A stretch of DNA of 64,000 bases from Elusimicrobiota bacterium. Lineage in GTDB: Bacteria > Elusimicrobiota > Elusimicrobia > UBA1565. The stretch covers positions 1 to 64,000 of the forward strand of contig JACPXC010000025.1 in NCBI GenBank assembly GCA_016196755.1, in the 5' to 3' direction. A program made the position numbers and the translations under genes. Positions 50,013 through 58,857 of the stretch are shown piece after piece (the first letter of the stretch is position 1; every line of letters starts with the position of its first letter). The notes under the pieces are model-generated. The model saw only the letters and a list, made by a program, of their open reading frames with translations, searched no databases and was not told where the DNA came from.

Positions 50013-53000
50013 GAGCGGGGCGCCACGATCACGGGTTCCTCCAGCGCGATGTCCTTGTCGAAGATGGAGCGGCGCAGGTCGCGCCTAAAGGTAAGGATGT
50101 ACGGCCCCGGGGCCAGGTCCTTGAGCGGCAGGAGCTGTTCCTGGTACGGCAGGTCCTCGGGGATGTCCAAGGTCCGCACCGTGCTTCCGGTGGGCGCGTG
50201 GGAGAGCTCCACGCGCCGCGAGCGCAGGCCGGCGAGGATGAGGAGCGCCTCCGGGTTTATCTCGGTCAGCATGAAGCGCAATCTTACCTCGCCGTCGGCA
50301 AGCGCCGCCGGTGCGAAGGGTCCCCAGTCCGAGCCGGCTACCGAAGCCTGGAGGCCGGTCAGCGAATAATTCTTGGAGATCGGGGGGGCGGCGAATCTCG
50401 CCCACGAAACGGCGGCCAGGCCGCGGTGGGTCGTGTAGTCGAGGCGGATGAGGGCTTCTTTCGGCAGGCCTTTGAGCGTCTTCTTGCCATGGGGGGCGAG
50501 GTCGCCCAAGTCGGTCGGCGCCGAGCCCCAGCCCGTCATGGTGACCGCGCGCAGCCAATAGGGCCGGCGGTTCGTGAAGGTGGTGCTCCCGTCCTTCCGG
50601 GTCAGCTCCACGTCCGAATAGATGTCCCTCAAGCGCTCGGCTTCCAGCCCGGCCTCGCCGTATCTATCCCACACCCCGCGCTTGTCGTCCGGGGTGTCGG
50701 CCGAGAACGGGTCGGTGACGCGCTTGAACTGCGGCTGGGCCCAGTTGTCGTGCGACTCGAAGAACACCCCGCCCACCGCCCCGCCGGCCAAGAGCATCCG
50801 CCACTGGTCGACGAAGCGCGCCGTCCGGTACCAGGAAGGAACCACCTCGGCCGCGCCCAGGAAGCCCCCGAACTCGCCGGCCAGGAAGGGGACTCGACGA
50901 GAGAGCGCGGTGGGAAGCCCCTTCTCCCAGTAGTGGCGCCCCGTGTCGAGCATGTTCACCGAGCGCACGGCGGTCTGGAAGTCCACGTCCAGGCGGTGCG
51001 AGGCGTAGGAGGCCGGCACCTCGCCGCCGTCGGCGCTTCCCAGGCCTCGGGTCAGCTCCTTGAGCGGCTCCTTCCATTTGGCGTCGGGCAGGGCCAGGTC
51101 CAGCTCGTTGCCCAGGTTGTGGATGAGGGCGTAGGCGAAGCCGTGGTTCTGTTTCTTGAGCTTGTGGAAGCGGCGTCGCAGCCCGTTGCGGTCGCCGCGG
51201 TCGGAGAGGTCCATGTCGTCCCAGGTCGAGGCCTCGGCCTGGTCGATGACCAGCAGTTGGGCCGCGGCGGCTTCTTTGCGCAGGGCGTCGTTGGGGGAGT
51301 GGTAGAGCCTGATGGCGTTGGCGCCCAGGTCTTTGATGAGGCGGTAGCCTTGTCCTAGGTCCACGCCTAGCGTCGGATGCGAGAACGAAGGCACCATCCC
51401 TTTGACGAGGAAGGGTTCGCCATTCACAAGCAGGTTTCTTCCGGAGACTTCTTTGAAGTCGGTGGAGAACTTCTCCACGCTCTCACAGCGGAAGCCCTTC
51501 CCGGTGATGCGCGCCCGCAGTTCCTTGGACTCCCAGCCCAGAGGGAACCGCAGGTGCGTGGAGACGATGCGGTAGTCTTCTAGTAGCGTCGTGGACGACA
51601 CCAGGGCCCCGCCCAGCCAGAACTCCACGGCCAGCTCTCGTTCGGGCTTGGTCTGGATGACCTCGGCCGTCAGGATGACCCGGACGTCGTCTTTGCCCTC
51701 TCGGCGCTTCTCGGTCCAGGTGTAGAACTCGAGAGGCGACGAGCGCAGGTCGAAGAACGGCCGTTCCCTCAGCGGCCCGCCCTTGCCGCAGGTCTGGTAG
51801 TAGGCGTAGTCATGCGCCAACAGCGGCGGCATCATGAGGAGGAGCGCAACCCAGACCACGCTGGCCGGGCGCACCGGGAAGCGCAGGGCCGCCGGTTTTC
51901 CCGTAAACGCCGCCGCGCCCCCGTCCAAAGCCGCCGTCCCCGAGCGCCGCACCGCCTTCCAGAGCTTCATCCCGCTCAGCCAGTCCGAGAGCCCCAAGAG
52001 GCCCCCGTAGATGTCGAGGAACAAGATGACCGGGAAGCTCACCGCCCCGGCCAGGAGGTGCCAGCCGCTCATGACATGCAGGCGCAGGGCCCCGGCCCCC
52101 AGCATGGCCAGCGGCGCCCCGATCCCCGCCGCGCAGAGCGCCGCGAAGGTCTTCTCGTGGGGGAACGGGATCATATAGAGGAAGGCCACGTCCCCCGACC
52201 AGCGCATCGCCAAGGCGGCCGCCAGCGCCGCCACCGGCGCGCTCCAGAGCCAGCCCACTACGAAGTCGAACCCGCGCGCGCTCCAGGGCGCCCCGCTCTG
52301 GCGGGAAGACAGCAGGCCCGAGACCAGGGCCCCGGCCAGGGCGATGGCCAGCTGGCGCGAGGGCGGCATCTGGAGGAAGAAGTACGAACCGAGGAGAAGG
52401 TGCAGGGCCGCTATGGCCAGCGTGGCCAGATAGAACTGCCCGTGGACGATGAACTGGGCCTTCACGCGGCGTCCGGTCTTCTCGGAGGCTAGGATGGGCC
52501 TCAAGTGCGCGAAGAAGGCCCGGGTATGGCCGTGGCTCCAGCGCCGTCGCCTGGCCACGAAGCTGTGCAGGTCCGGCGAGAGGTCCTCGCTCGAGCCGTA
52601 GAACGGGTTGTAGGCCACCTTCTCGCCGTCCTGCAGGAGCCGGTAGAACAGGTCGGTGTCCTCGGTCAGGGTATGGCCGAACGGATAGCGCTCGAGGACC
52701 TCGCGGCGGAACAGCGCCGTCGTGCCGGTGAACTGGGCCGGCACCCCGAGGCGCCGATAGACGAAGTTCAGGACCTGGTTGCCCACATGGTGCTGGAGCG
52801 AGTCCCAGAGCCGGTAGATCCCCGCCGCCGAGAGCGGCCAGCGCCGGGCTTGAACGGCGGCGGCCCCGGTCTCGTTGAGGATCGCCAACGACGAGCGCAG
52901 CCAGCTGTGGTGGGCCAGGTGGTCGGCGTCGAGGAAAGCTACGAAGGCTTCTTTGACGTGGGGCAGTTCGGAGTTGAGCTTGTCGGCCTTCGAGGTCAGG

Positions 53001-53383
53001 CCGGTGAAGACCAGCTCGAGCTTCCGGCCGGAGGCCGAAGAGAGCGTCCGCCGTCCGCCGACTTCCGGGCCGGCGTCCGGGAAGGCGGCCAGCAGGTGGG
53101 GGACCGACGTGTCCTCTCCGTCTTTGATGAGGATGCGCGCCGACACCGGCCCCGTATGGTCCTGGTCGAGCAGGGAGAGCGCGCAGCCGACCAGGCCCGG
53201 GCCCTCGTTGAGCGCCGGCACCAGGGCGGCGACGGGTTCCGCTCCGCCGCCCTCGAAGCGGCGGCGCTCCTTGCCGACCAAGAACAGGAACGCGGTTGCC
53301 GTGGCCGCGTAGACCAAGGCGAAGCCCATGAGGTAGGCGCTGCAGGCGTAGGCCGCGGCGAGGAAGAGGTGGGTCAGCGTCAA
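50009..53383 (-). CDS. GT2 synthase fused to a periplasmic GH2-like glycosidase domain
   Basis: 1124 residues. Part 1 (1-about 350): membrane helix, then a family-2 glycosyltransferase with ALVPALNE, the D-x-D-like FLDADH, acceptor-site TLTEDTD and RRRRW in place of QxxRW, as in cellulose-synthase-like enzymes. Part 2 (about 300-560): several membrane helices ending VVWVALLLMMPPLLA. Part 3 (about 570-1124): a beta-sandwich, then a GH2-type TIM barrel (NGEPFLVKGMVPSF; GANAIRLYHSP) with both expected catalytic acids: Glu760 in HNLGNEL and Glu837 in LAGEFGG. The chain thus joins polymer synthesis to a periplasmic glycosidase or transglycosylase. The frame is continuous with no sign of a missed stop. 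ATGA overlap downstream. Confidence 0.88.
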   Translation of the reverse strand: MTLTHLFLAAAYACSAYLMGFALVYAATATAFLFLVGKERRRFEGGGAEPVAALVPALNEGPGLVGCALSLLDQDHTGPVSARILIKDGEDTSVPHLLAAFPDAGPEVGGRRTLSSASGRKLELVFTGLTSKADKLNSELPHVKEAFVAFLDADHLAHHSWLRSSLAILNETGAAAVQARRWPLSAAGIYRLWDSLQHHVGNQVLNFVYRRLGVPAQFTGTTALFRREVLERYPFGHTLTEDTDLFYRLLQDGEKVAYNPFYGSSEDLSPDLHSFVARRRRWSHGHTRAFFAHLRPILASEKTGRRVKAQFIVHGQFYLATLAIAALHLLLGSYFFLQMPPSRQLAIALAGALVSGLLSSRQSGAPWSARGFDFVVGWLWSAPVAALAAALAMRWSGDVAFLYMIPFPHEKTFAALCAAGIGAPLAMLGAGALRLHVMSGWHLLAGAVSFPVILFLDIYGGLLGLSDWLSGMKLWKAVRRSGTAALDGGAAAFTGKPAALRFPVRPASVVWVALLLMMPPLLAHDYAYYQTCGKGGPLRERPFFDLRSSPLEFYTWTEKRREGKDDVRVILTAEVIQTKPERELAVEFWLGGALVSSTTLLEDYRIVSTHLRFPLGWESKELRARITGKGFRCESVEKFSTDFKEVSGRNLLVNGEPFLVKGMVPSFSHPTLGVDLGQGYRLIKDLGANAIRLYHSPNDALRKEAAAAQLLVIDQAEASTWDDMDLSDRGDRNGLRRRFHKLKKQNHGFAYALIHNLGNELDLALPDAKWKEPLKELTRGLGSADGGEVPASYASHRLDVDFQTAVRSVNMLDTGRHYWEKGLPTALSRRVPFLAGEFGGFLGAAEVVPSWYRTARFVDQWRMLLAGGAVGGVFFESHDNWAQPQFKRVTDPFSADTPDDKRGVWDRYGEAGLEAERLRDIYSDVELTRKDGSTTFTNRRPYWLRAVTMTGWGSAPTDLGDLAPHGKKTLKGLPKEALIRLDYTTHRGLAAVSWARFAAPPISKNYSLTGLQASVAGSDWGPFAPAALADGEVRLRFMLTEINPEALLILAGLRSRRVELSHAPTGSTVRTLDIPEDLPYQEQLLPLKDLAPGPYILTFRRDLRRSIFDKDIALEEPVIVAPRS

Positions 53384-53393
53384 GGCGCCGCGC

Positions 53394-53597
53394 TCAGAAC
53401 AGGGAGTACACGAAGGGCGCCAGCGGCGAGACCAGGTTGATGAAGTAGAGCACGATGCCGGCCATATAGAGGGCGATCATGACCGGGATGAGGCCGCCCA
53501 TGCGCCGCGAGCGCAGGTCCTTGGCCACTCCGAAGGCCGCCCCGCCTACGAGTTGGAAACCGGCGTACCACGGCCTGCCTTTGGCGGAACTGGTCAT
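53394..53597 (-). CDS. DUF5989-like small membrane protein
   Basis: 67 residues: a basic amphipathic front and one membrane helix ending MIALYMAGIVLYFINLVSPLAPFVYSLF. The closing SPLAPFVYSLF is the hallmark of DUF5989, a family that accompanies carbamoyltransferase and SGNH genes in many genomes. ATGA overlap with the carbamoyltransferase gene and 10 bases before the GT2-GH2 gene. Role unknown; likely a small subunit or anchor of a membrane complex. Confidence 0.78.
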   Translation of the reverse strand: MTSSAKGRPWYAGFQLVGGAAFGVAKDLRSRRMGGLIPVMIALYMAGIVLYFINLVSPLAPFVYSLF

Positions 53598-55417
53598 GTC
53601 TTCCTCACCACGAGCCCGTTGTAGACCAGCAGGTCCATGGCCGTGCGGGCGTACATGGCCAGGGCCTCGAGCGGCGTGCCCACGATGGGGTAGCCGCTCT
53701 CGTTAAAAGAGGTGTTGAGGACGGCGGAGAGGCCGGTGCGGCGCCCCACGGCCTTGAGCAACGAGTGGTAGCGCTCGTTGTCCTCGCGCGAGCAGACCTG
53801 GGGGCGCGTCGTGCCGTCGACGTGCATGGCGGCGCGGACCGAGGCCTGCGCTTCGGGGCGCACCGGGGCGCTTAGCTGCATCCAGCGATGGGGGGTCTGG
53901 ACGGCTTTGGTGAGGGAGAGGACCTTGCCCGCCTCCTCCTCGGCGATGGAGAGCGCGTAGGGGCGGTAGGGTTCGCGCAGTTTGACCTGGGTGCTGAGGC
54001 GGCGGGCCGTCTCGAGCCGGTCAGGACGGATGAGGATCGAACGGTTGCCCAGCGCGCGCGGGCCGCTCTCGGCCGCGCCCTGGCACCAGCCCACGATCTT
54101 GCCGTCGGCGATGGCCGCGGCGGCCTCCTCGATGACGGCCCCGAAGTCGGCCGGGCGCTCCGAGGTCCAGGTCTCGCCGGGGCGGGGCTGCCAGCCGCGG
54201 ACGGCGAAGCGCCGGTAGCGGCCGGGCTTGGCATGGGGCAGGAGGGCCGCGTCGCGGGTCTCGTCGAAGGCCGCGCCCGTGTAGGGGCCGTAGCCGACCT
54301 TGCCCGGGGTCCGCCCGCCCTGCAGGGCGTCGCCGTAGAGCGCCGCGCCCACCGAGGCCCCGCCGTCGCCGGGGTCGGGGGGGACGTAGAGGCGCTCGAT
54401 CCAAGGCTGTTTGAGCAGGCTGGCGTTAGCCACGCAGTTGAGCGCCCCGCCGCCGGCCAGGCAGAGATTGGCAGAGCCGGCCGACTCATGCGCGCGCTTG
54501 GCCAGGCCCACCATCAGCTCCTCGAAGACCAGCTGGATGCTGGCCGCCACGTCGGCGTAGAAATTCATGTCGGCCGGGGCCTCCGAAGGACCATCTGCCA
54601 GGCAGTCGAAGGGCAGGCGGTCCTTGAAGCTCCGGGGTTTGCCGCCGAGCGCGGCCAGGAAGCGCGGCGTGAAGGGGTCGGCGTAGAAGTTGCGGAAGTT
54701 GAAGTAGTCCTGGTCGACGCGGATGAGGCCTTCCGGGTCGAGCCGGACCATCTTGCGGACCTCGTCGGCGAAGACCGGCCGGCCGAAGGCGGCCAGCGCC
54801 ATCGTGCTGCACTCGCCGTCCATCGGAACGAAGCCCAGGAAGGCCGTGAAGGTGGAGTAGACCAAGCCCAAGGAGTCCGGGAACTCGGCCCGGGCCAGGG
54901 GCTTGAGCGCCGGCCGGCCGCCCTCGTAGGTGGCATGGGTGATGGCGGCCGTCTCCCACTCGCCCACCGAGTCGACGCTGAGCACCGCCGCCTCGGAGAA
55001 AGGCGAGCCCAAAAAAGCCTGGGCGGCATGGGTCTGGTGGTGGCGCAGGGTCCGCACCAGGTCGGGGTGGACGTCGAGGCGCTTGGAGATATCGTTGCGC
55101 ACCCAGAGCTTCTTGCCCAGCCAGACCTTGAGGCCGGCCACGAACTCGCGGCGCGTGTCCGGAAAGCCGGCCAGGCTCGAGGCCAGGACGCGCGTGAACG
55201 TGGCGGCGGGGTCCTCGTGGTAGACGATAGCGTCGAGCTCGGAGGCCGCCACGCCGGCCTTCTCCAGGCACCAGCGCACCGAGAGCGCGGGGAAGTTCGG
55301 GTCGTGCTTCTGGCGCGAGAAGCGCTCCTCGGCCGCCGCGGCCACCAGGACACCGTCGACGACCAACGCCGCCGAGGCGTCGTGGAAGCCGTAGGAGAGG
55401 CCGAGGGTCCGCCTCAC
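53594..55417 (-). CDS. Carbamoyltransferase (NodU/HypF-type)
   Basis: 607 residues. Transfers a carbamoyl group from carbamoyl phosphate via carbamoyl-adenylate to a hydroxyl of a sugar or other metabolite. The N-terminal Kae1-like domain has LGLSYGFHDASAALV, RHHQTHAAQAF (metal-binding His pair), SVDSVGEW and LCLAGGGALNCVAN. The C-terminal YrdC-like catalytic part has CQGAAESGPRALGNRSIL, REPYRPYALSI and NTSFNESGYPIVGTP. The start is GTG 55417 (GTGA overlap with the ferritin-like gene). In this operon the acceptor is probably the glycan made by the GT2-GH2 protein or its lipid precursor; this is inference. Confidence 0.92.
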   Translation of the reverse strand: MRRTLGLSYGFHDASAALVVDGVLVAAAAEERFSRQKHDPNFPALSVRWCLEKAGVAASELDAIVYHEDPAATFTRVLASSLAGFPDTRREFVAGLKVWLGKKLWVRNDISKRLDVHPDLVRTLRHHQTHAAQAFLGSPFSEAAVLSVDSVGEWETAAITHATYEGGRPALKPLARAEFPDSLGLVYSTFTAFLGFVPMDGECSTMALAAFGRPVFADEVRKMVRLDPEGLIRVDQDYFNFRNFYADPFTPRFLAALGGKPRSFKDRLPFDCLADGPSEAPADMNFYADVAASIQLVFEELMVGLAKRAHESAGSANLCLAGGGALNCVANASLLKQPWIERLYVPPDPGDGGASVGAALYGDALQGGRTPGKVGYGPYTGAAFDETRDAALLPHAKPGRYRRFAVRGWQPRPGETWTSERPADFGAVIEEAAAAIADGKIVGWCQGAAESGPRALGNRSILIRPDRLETARRLSTQVKLREPYRPYALSIAEEEAGKVLSLTKAVQTPHRWMQLSAPVRPEAQASVRAAMHVDGTTRPQVCSREDNERYHSLLKAVGRRTGLSAVLNTSFNESGYPIVGTPLEALAMYARTAMDLLVYNGLVVRKT

Positions 55418-56085
55418 GACCACCCCGCGGACGAGGCGGTGCGGCGCCGCCGGGCGATTCCGGCTCCCAGGGGGGCCAGGACCCAGTAGACGGCCGAGAG
55501 GAAGCCGGTCGAGGCCAGGTCGGTGACGTTGCGGCCGGTCCTCAGCCAGGCTTCCCAGCGCCGGCGCCAGCGGATGAGGCCCGACTCCCGCTGGAACTGT
55601 TCCTCGCTGATGCCGAGCTCGTTGATGAACTCCCTGGCGCCGTGCACGTGGCCGACTTCGTCTGCCAGGATACTGTCCAGCGTCTTTATGAGCCGGGGGT
55701 CGGTGGCGGCGTCGCGGATGTGGGTGAAGCGCGTGGCCGCGGCGTCCTCGCCCACGTAGCAGTAGATGAAGAACTTCCACATCTCGGCCTTGTCCCAGTA
55801 GAGCGCCTCGCGCTCGTACTTGGCCGGAACCAGGGGAGAGGCGCTGTCCTCGTTGTAGAGCCCCTTGAACAGCTCGGCGTGATGGGTCTCTTCCAAGACC
55901 TGGCCCAGCAGGTCGGCGCGCTGGGCGGGGTCGTCGACCTTGTCGGCGGCGTAGAGCAGCTGCCAGGCGCTGTCGGCCTCGGTGGCCGAGAACAGGCGCA
56001 GGGAGTCTAGGTAGCGGCTCTTGGAGAGGCCCCAGGCGAGGCGGACGAGGAGCTTGACGCGCAAAGCTTCCAGCCAGGTGGGCAT
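55414..56085 (-). CDS. Ferritin-like diiron-fold protein
   Basis: 223 residues, mainly helical. Two E-x-x-H motifs on separate helices (VLEETHHAELF and ILADEVGHVHGA), with other acidic residues between them (TEADSAWQLLY, EREALYWDKAEMW), fit a ferritin-like four-helix diiron site. The C terminus has a hydrophobic stretch (TGFLSAVYWVLAPLGAGIA) that may bind the membrane. Possible roles are an oxygenase or hydroxylase acting on the glycan or lipid substrate of this operon. First gene of the operon; an extended -10 (TGGTACACT) lies 10 bases upstream of its ATG. Confidence 0.75.
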   Translation of the reverse strand: MPTWLEALRVKLLVRLAWGLSKSRYLDSLRLFSATEADSAWQLLYAADKVDDPAQRADLLGQVLEETHHAELFKGLYNEDSASPLVPAKYEREALYWDKAEMWKFFIYCYVGEDAAATRFTHIRDAATDPRLIKTLDSILADEVGHVHGAREFINELGISEEQFQRESGLIRWRRRWEAWLRTGRNVTDLASTGFLSAVYWVLAPLGAGIARRRRTASSAGWS

Positions 56086-56118
56086 CGGCCTGTAAAGTGT
56101 ACCACGAGCGGACGCCGT

Positions 56119-56451
56119 CTAAAGGCGGCCGAGGTGCGCCAGGATCCTGCCGCTCTCGGTCAGCTTCTTGCGCAGGATCTCCGAGATCGGGCGCAGGACG
56201 TTGAAGATGTCCTTGTCGCGGATGGTATAGAAGACCATGACCTTCTCCTGGCGCGAGCGCAGGATGCCCGACTGCTTCAGGAGGGCGAGATGCTTGGAAA
56301 GCGCCGACTGCTCGATCCCGAGCCTCTTGACCATCTCGCCGACCGAGGACTCCCGGGTCTTGAGGTACTCGATGATCTCCAGCCGCGCCGGGTGGGCGAG
56401 GGATTTGAGGAAGTCGGCCTTGATCTTGAAGACCAGCTTCTCCTGAGCCAC
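56119..56451 (-). CDS. ArsR-type winged-helix regulator
   Basis: 110 residues: KADFLKSLAHPARLEIIEYLKTRESSVGEMVKRLGIEQSALSKHLALLKQSGILRSRQEKVMVFYTI is the ArsR fold with recognition helix at QSALSKHLALL. None of the Cys metal-site residues of ArsR/SmtB is present, so it senses something other than a classical thiol-bound metal. The GTG start shares its G with the pckG stop (TAGTG), so the two are translated together, which suggests that it may regulate this gluconeogenic locus. Confidence 0.85.
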   Translation of the reverse strand: MAQEKLVFKIKADFLKSLAHPARLEIIEYLKTRESSVGEMVKRLGIEQSALSKHLALLKQSGILRSRQEKVMVFYTIRDKDIFNVLRPISEILRKKLTESGRILAHLGRL

Positions 56452-58268
56452 TAAGAGGCCAGGCGCTGGCCGAGCGCGTCCAGCTGGCGCCCCAGCTCCT
56501 TGGGCAGACGGTCTCCGAAGCGGTCGAAGAACTCCCGGACGCCCGGGAGCTCCGCCAGCCACTCGTCCTTCTTGACCTCCAAGAGCTTGTCCATCGCGCC
56601 GGCGGACAGCTCGAGACCGGTCAGGTCGACGGCCCCCTTGGCGGGCACGAAGCCGATGGGCGTCTCCGTCGCCTGCCCTTCTCCGCGGGTCCGCGCGAGG
56701 ATCCACTCCAGCACGCGCAGGTTCTCGCCGTAGCCGGGCCACAGGAACTTGCCGTGCTCGTCCTTGCGGAACCAGTTCACGTGGAAGATCTTGGGCGGCT
56801 TCGGTGTCTTGGCCCCCATCTCCAGCCAGTGCCCGAAATAATCGCCCATGTTGTAGCCGCAGAAGGGCAGCATGGCCATCGGGTCGCGGCGGACCTCGCC
56901 GACCTTGCCCACCGCGGCGGCGGTACGCTCGGAGGCCACGGTGGCCCCGACGTAGACCCCGTGCTCCCAGCCCAACGACTCGAATACCAGCGGCGCCAGG
57001 CGTTCGCGGCGCCCTCCGAAGATGATCGCCGAGATCGGCACGCCGGAGGGGCTGTCCCAGTTCGCCGCGATCGAAGGGCACTGTCCGGCCGGGGCGGTGA
57101 AGCGGCTGTTGGGATGGGCACCTAGCAGCGGCTTGCCGTCCGGGCCCTTGAACTCCGGCTTCCAAGGCTTGCCCTCCCAATTGGTGCCCGAGGCGGGGGG
57201 GGCGCCCTCGCCGTCCTCCCACCAGACGGTGAGGTCGTCGCCGAGCAGGACGTTGGTGAAGATGGTGTCCCTGCTCACGGTGGCGATCGCGTTGGGGTTC
57301 GACTTGGAGTTGGTGCCCGGAGCGACGCCGAAGAAGCCCGCCTCGGGGTTGCAGGCCCAAAGACGGCCGTCGGGGCCGACGCGCAGCCAGGCGATGTCGT
57401 CTCCGAGGGTCCAGATCCGATAGCCCTTGGCCTTGAGGCCTTGCGGCGGTATCAGCATCGCCAGGTTGGTCTTGCCGCAGGCCGAGGGGAACGCGGCGGT
57501 CACGTATTCGACCTTGCCGTCCGGGTGCTCGACGCCGAGGATGAGCATGTGCTCGGCCAGCCAGCCCTCCTTGCGCGCCTGCCAGGACGCGATGCGCAGG
57601 GCCAGGCATTTCTTGCCCAGGAGCGCGTTGCCGCCGTAGGCGGAGCCCACCGACCAGATGGTGTTGTCCTGGGGGAAGTGCAGGATCATGCGCTTGGAGA
57701 CGTCGAGGTCGGCCTTCGAGTGCAGGCACTTCACGAACTCGCCGTCGGCCCCCAGCTGGTCGAGCACCGGCCGGCCGATGCGGGTCATGATGCGCATGTT
57801 GAGGACCACGTAGATGGAGTCGGTCAGCTCGACGCCGATCTTCGAGAACGGGGAGCCCACCGGACCCATCGAGAAGGGCACCACATACAGCGTGTGGCCC
57901 CTCATGGAGCCCTTGAGGACCTCGCGCGCCTTCTTGTAGCCCTCCTCCGGCGCCATCCAGTTGTTGGTCGGGCCGGCGTCCTCCTTCTTCTCGGTGCAGA
58001 TGTAGGTGAGATGCTCGGTCCGGGCCACGTCGTTGGGGTTGGAGCGGCTGTAGAAGCAGCCCGGGAAGCGTTCCGGGTCGAGAGGAATCAGCTGGCCGCG
58101 GGCGACGCCGCGCTTCTCCAGGCGCTTCTTCTCCGCCTCCGAACCGTCAACCCATACCACGGAATCCGGCTTGCAGATCCCGGCGATCTCGTCGACCCAG
58201 GCGGCCAGCCCGGCATGGGCGGGCGCGCCGGACCCGGCGCGGTCTGTTCTCTGCTGTTCGGTGAGCAT
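56451..58268 (-). CDS. pckG: Phosphoenolpyruvate carboxykinase (GTP)
   Basis: Converts oxaloacetate and GTP to PEP, CO2 and GDP: gluconeogenesis or, in reverse, anaplerosis. 605 residues, normal for the GTP type. Signatures are AAFPSACGKTNLAMLIPP (P-loop with the reactive Cys), GDDIAWLR (metal and OAA binding), NPEAGFFGVAPGTN, RFTAPAGQCPSI and the C-terminal FHVNWFRKDEHGKFLWPGYGENLRVLEWI. ATG with GGAG upstream and a leader of about 100 AT-rich bases (58270-58370), unlike most other starts in this window. Confidence 0.96.
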   Translation of the reverse strand: MLTEQQRTDRAGSGAPAHAGLAAWVDEIAGICKPDSVVWVDGSEAEKKRLEKRGVARGQLIPLDPERFPGCFYSRSNPNDVARTEHLTYICTEKKEDAGPTNNWMAPEEGYKKAREVLKGSMRGHTLYVVPFSMGPVGSPFSKIGVELTDSIYVVLNMRIMTRIGRPVLDQLGADGEFVKCLHSKADLDVSKRMILHFPQDNTIWSVGSAYGGNALLGKKCLALRIASWQARKEGWLAEHMLILGVEHPDGKVEYVTAAFPSACGKTNLAMLIPPQGLKAKGYRIWTLGDDIAWLRVGPDGRLWACNPEAGFFGVAPGTNSKSNPNAIATVSRDTIFTNVLLGDDLTVWWEDGEGAPPASGTNWEGKPWKPEFKGPDGKPLLGAHPNSRFTAPAGQCPSIAANWDSPSGVPISAIIFGGRRERLAPLVFESLGWEHGVYVGATVASERTAAAVGKVGEVRRDPMAMLPFCGYNMGDYFGHWLEMGAKTPKPPKIFHVNWFRKDEHGKFLWPGYGENLRVLEWILARTRGEGQATETPIGFVPAKGAVDLTGLELSAGAMDKLLEVKKDEWLAELPGVREFFDRFGDRLPKELGRQLDALGQRLAS

Positions 58269-58374
58269 GGGAGTCTCCGGGGTGCGTCCATGGAGCGGCG
58301 GGTCGGACGCTGTCTCTGTATATATGATAAAAGTAGCATATAGTAAATCAATGATGCGGCCGTGTCAGAATTTG

Positions 58375-58851
58375 TCAGACGGGACGGCGGAGCTTTAAGA
58401 CGACGGCGGCGGCCAGGCCCGAGGCCGCGCAGGCCAGGTGCAAGGCGCCCAGCCCGACGGCTCCCAGCAGGGGGTTGGCGGGGCTCCAGGGGGAAAACGG
58501 GGCGGCGTCGGGATGCATGACGGCATCGAGGATGACGTGCGAGACCGAGGCGAACAGGCAGGACAGCGCCGCGGTGGAGCGCGGCAGGTCCTTGGCCAGG
58601 CGCCCGCCGGCCAAGGACGCCAGGGCGCGCCAGAGCGGGGGGGCGAGGAGCGCGCCCGCGGCGGTGACGAGGGGGACCGAGGCGAAGCTGTGGAAGAAGC
58701 CGTGGAGGGGGTACTGCCGGCGCAGGATGTTGAGGGCGGTCTCCACGTCGATGGCGACGTTGGCGGCCATGAAGACGATGAAGCTGAGGCGGCGGGGGAA
58801 CAGGACCGTCCCCAGCGCGCCCGGCCCGAAGTGAAACGGAGTCACCGGCAC
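58375..58851 (-). CDS. Small membrane protein, possible YdjM/DUF4184-like hydrolase family
   Basis: 158 residues and about four helices. MPVTPFHFGPGAL at the start and FASVSHVILDAVMHPD and LHGFFHSF in the middle give several conserved His/Asp near membrane helices, the pattern of membrane-bound metal-dependent hydrolase-like proteins (YdjM or DUF4184). The GTG start has TATACT 6 bases upstream (58858-58863), so the mRNA is probably leaderless. Stands 106 bases upstream of pckG on the same strand. Confidence 0.6.
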   Translation of the reverse strand: MPVTPFHFGPGALGTVLFPRRLSFIVFMAANVAIDVETALNILRRQYPLHGFFHSFASVPLVTAAGALLAPPLWRALASLAGGRLAKDLPRSTAALSCLFASVSHVILDAVMHPDAAPFSPWSPANPLLGAVGLGALHLACAASGLAAAVVLKLRRPV

Positions 58852-58857
58852 GCGGCT

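Noticed and set aside
53888-55489. 533-codon plus-strand frame opposite the carbamoyltransferase gene
   Set aside because: Composition is Gly/Ala/Arg/Glu repeats without motifs, while the minus strand has all carbamoyltransferase signatures.
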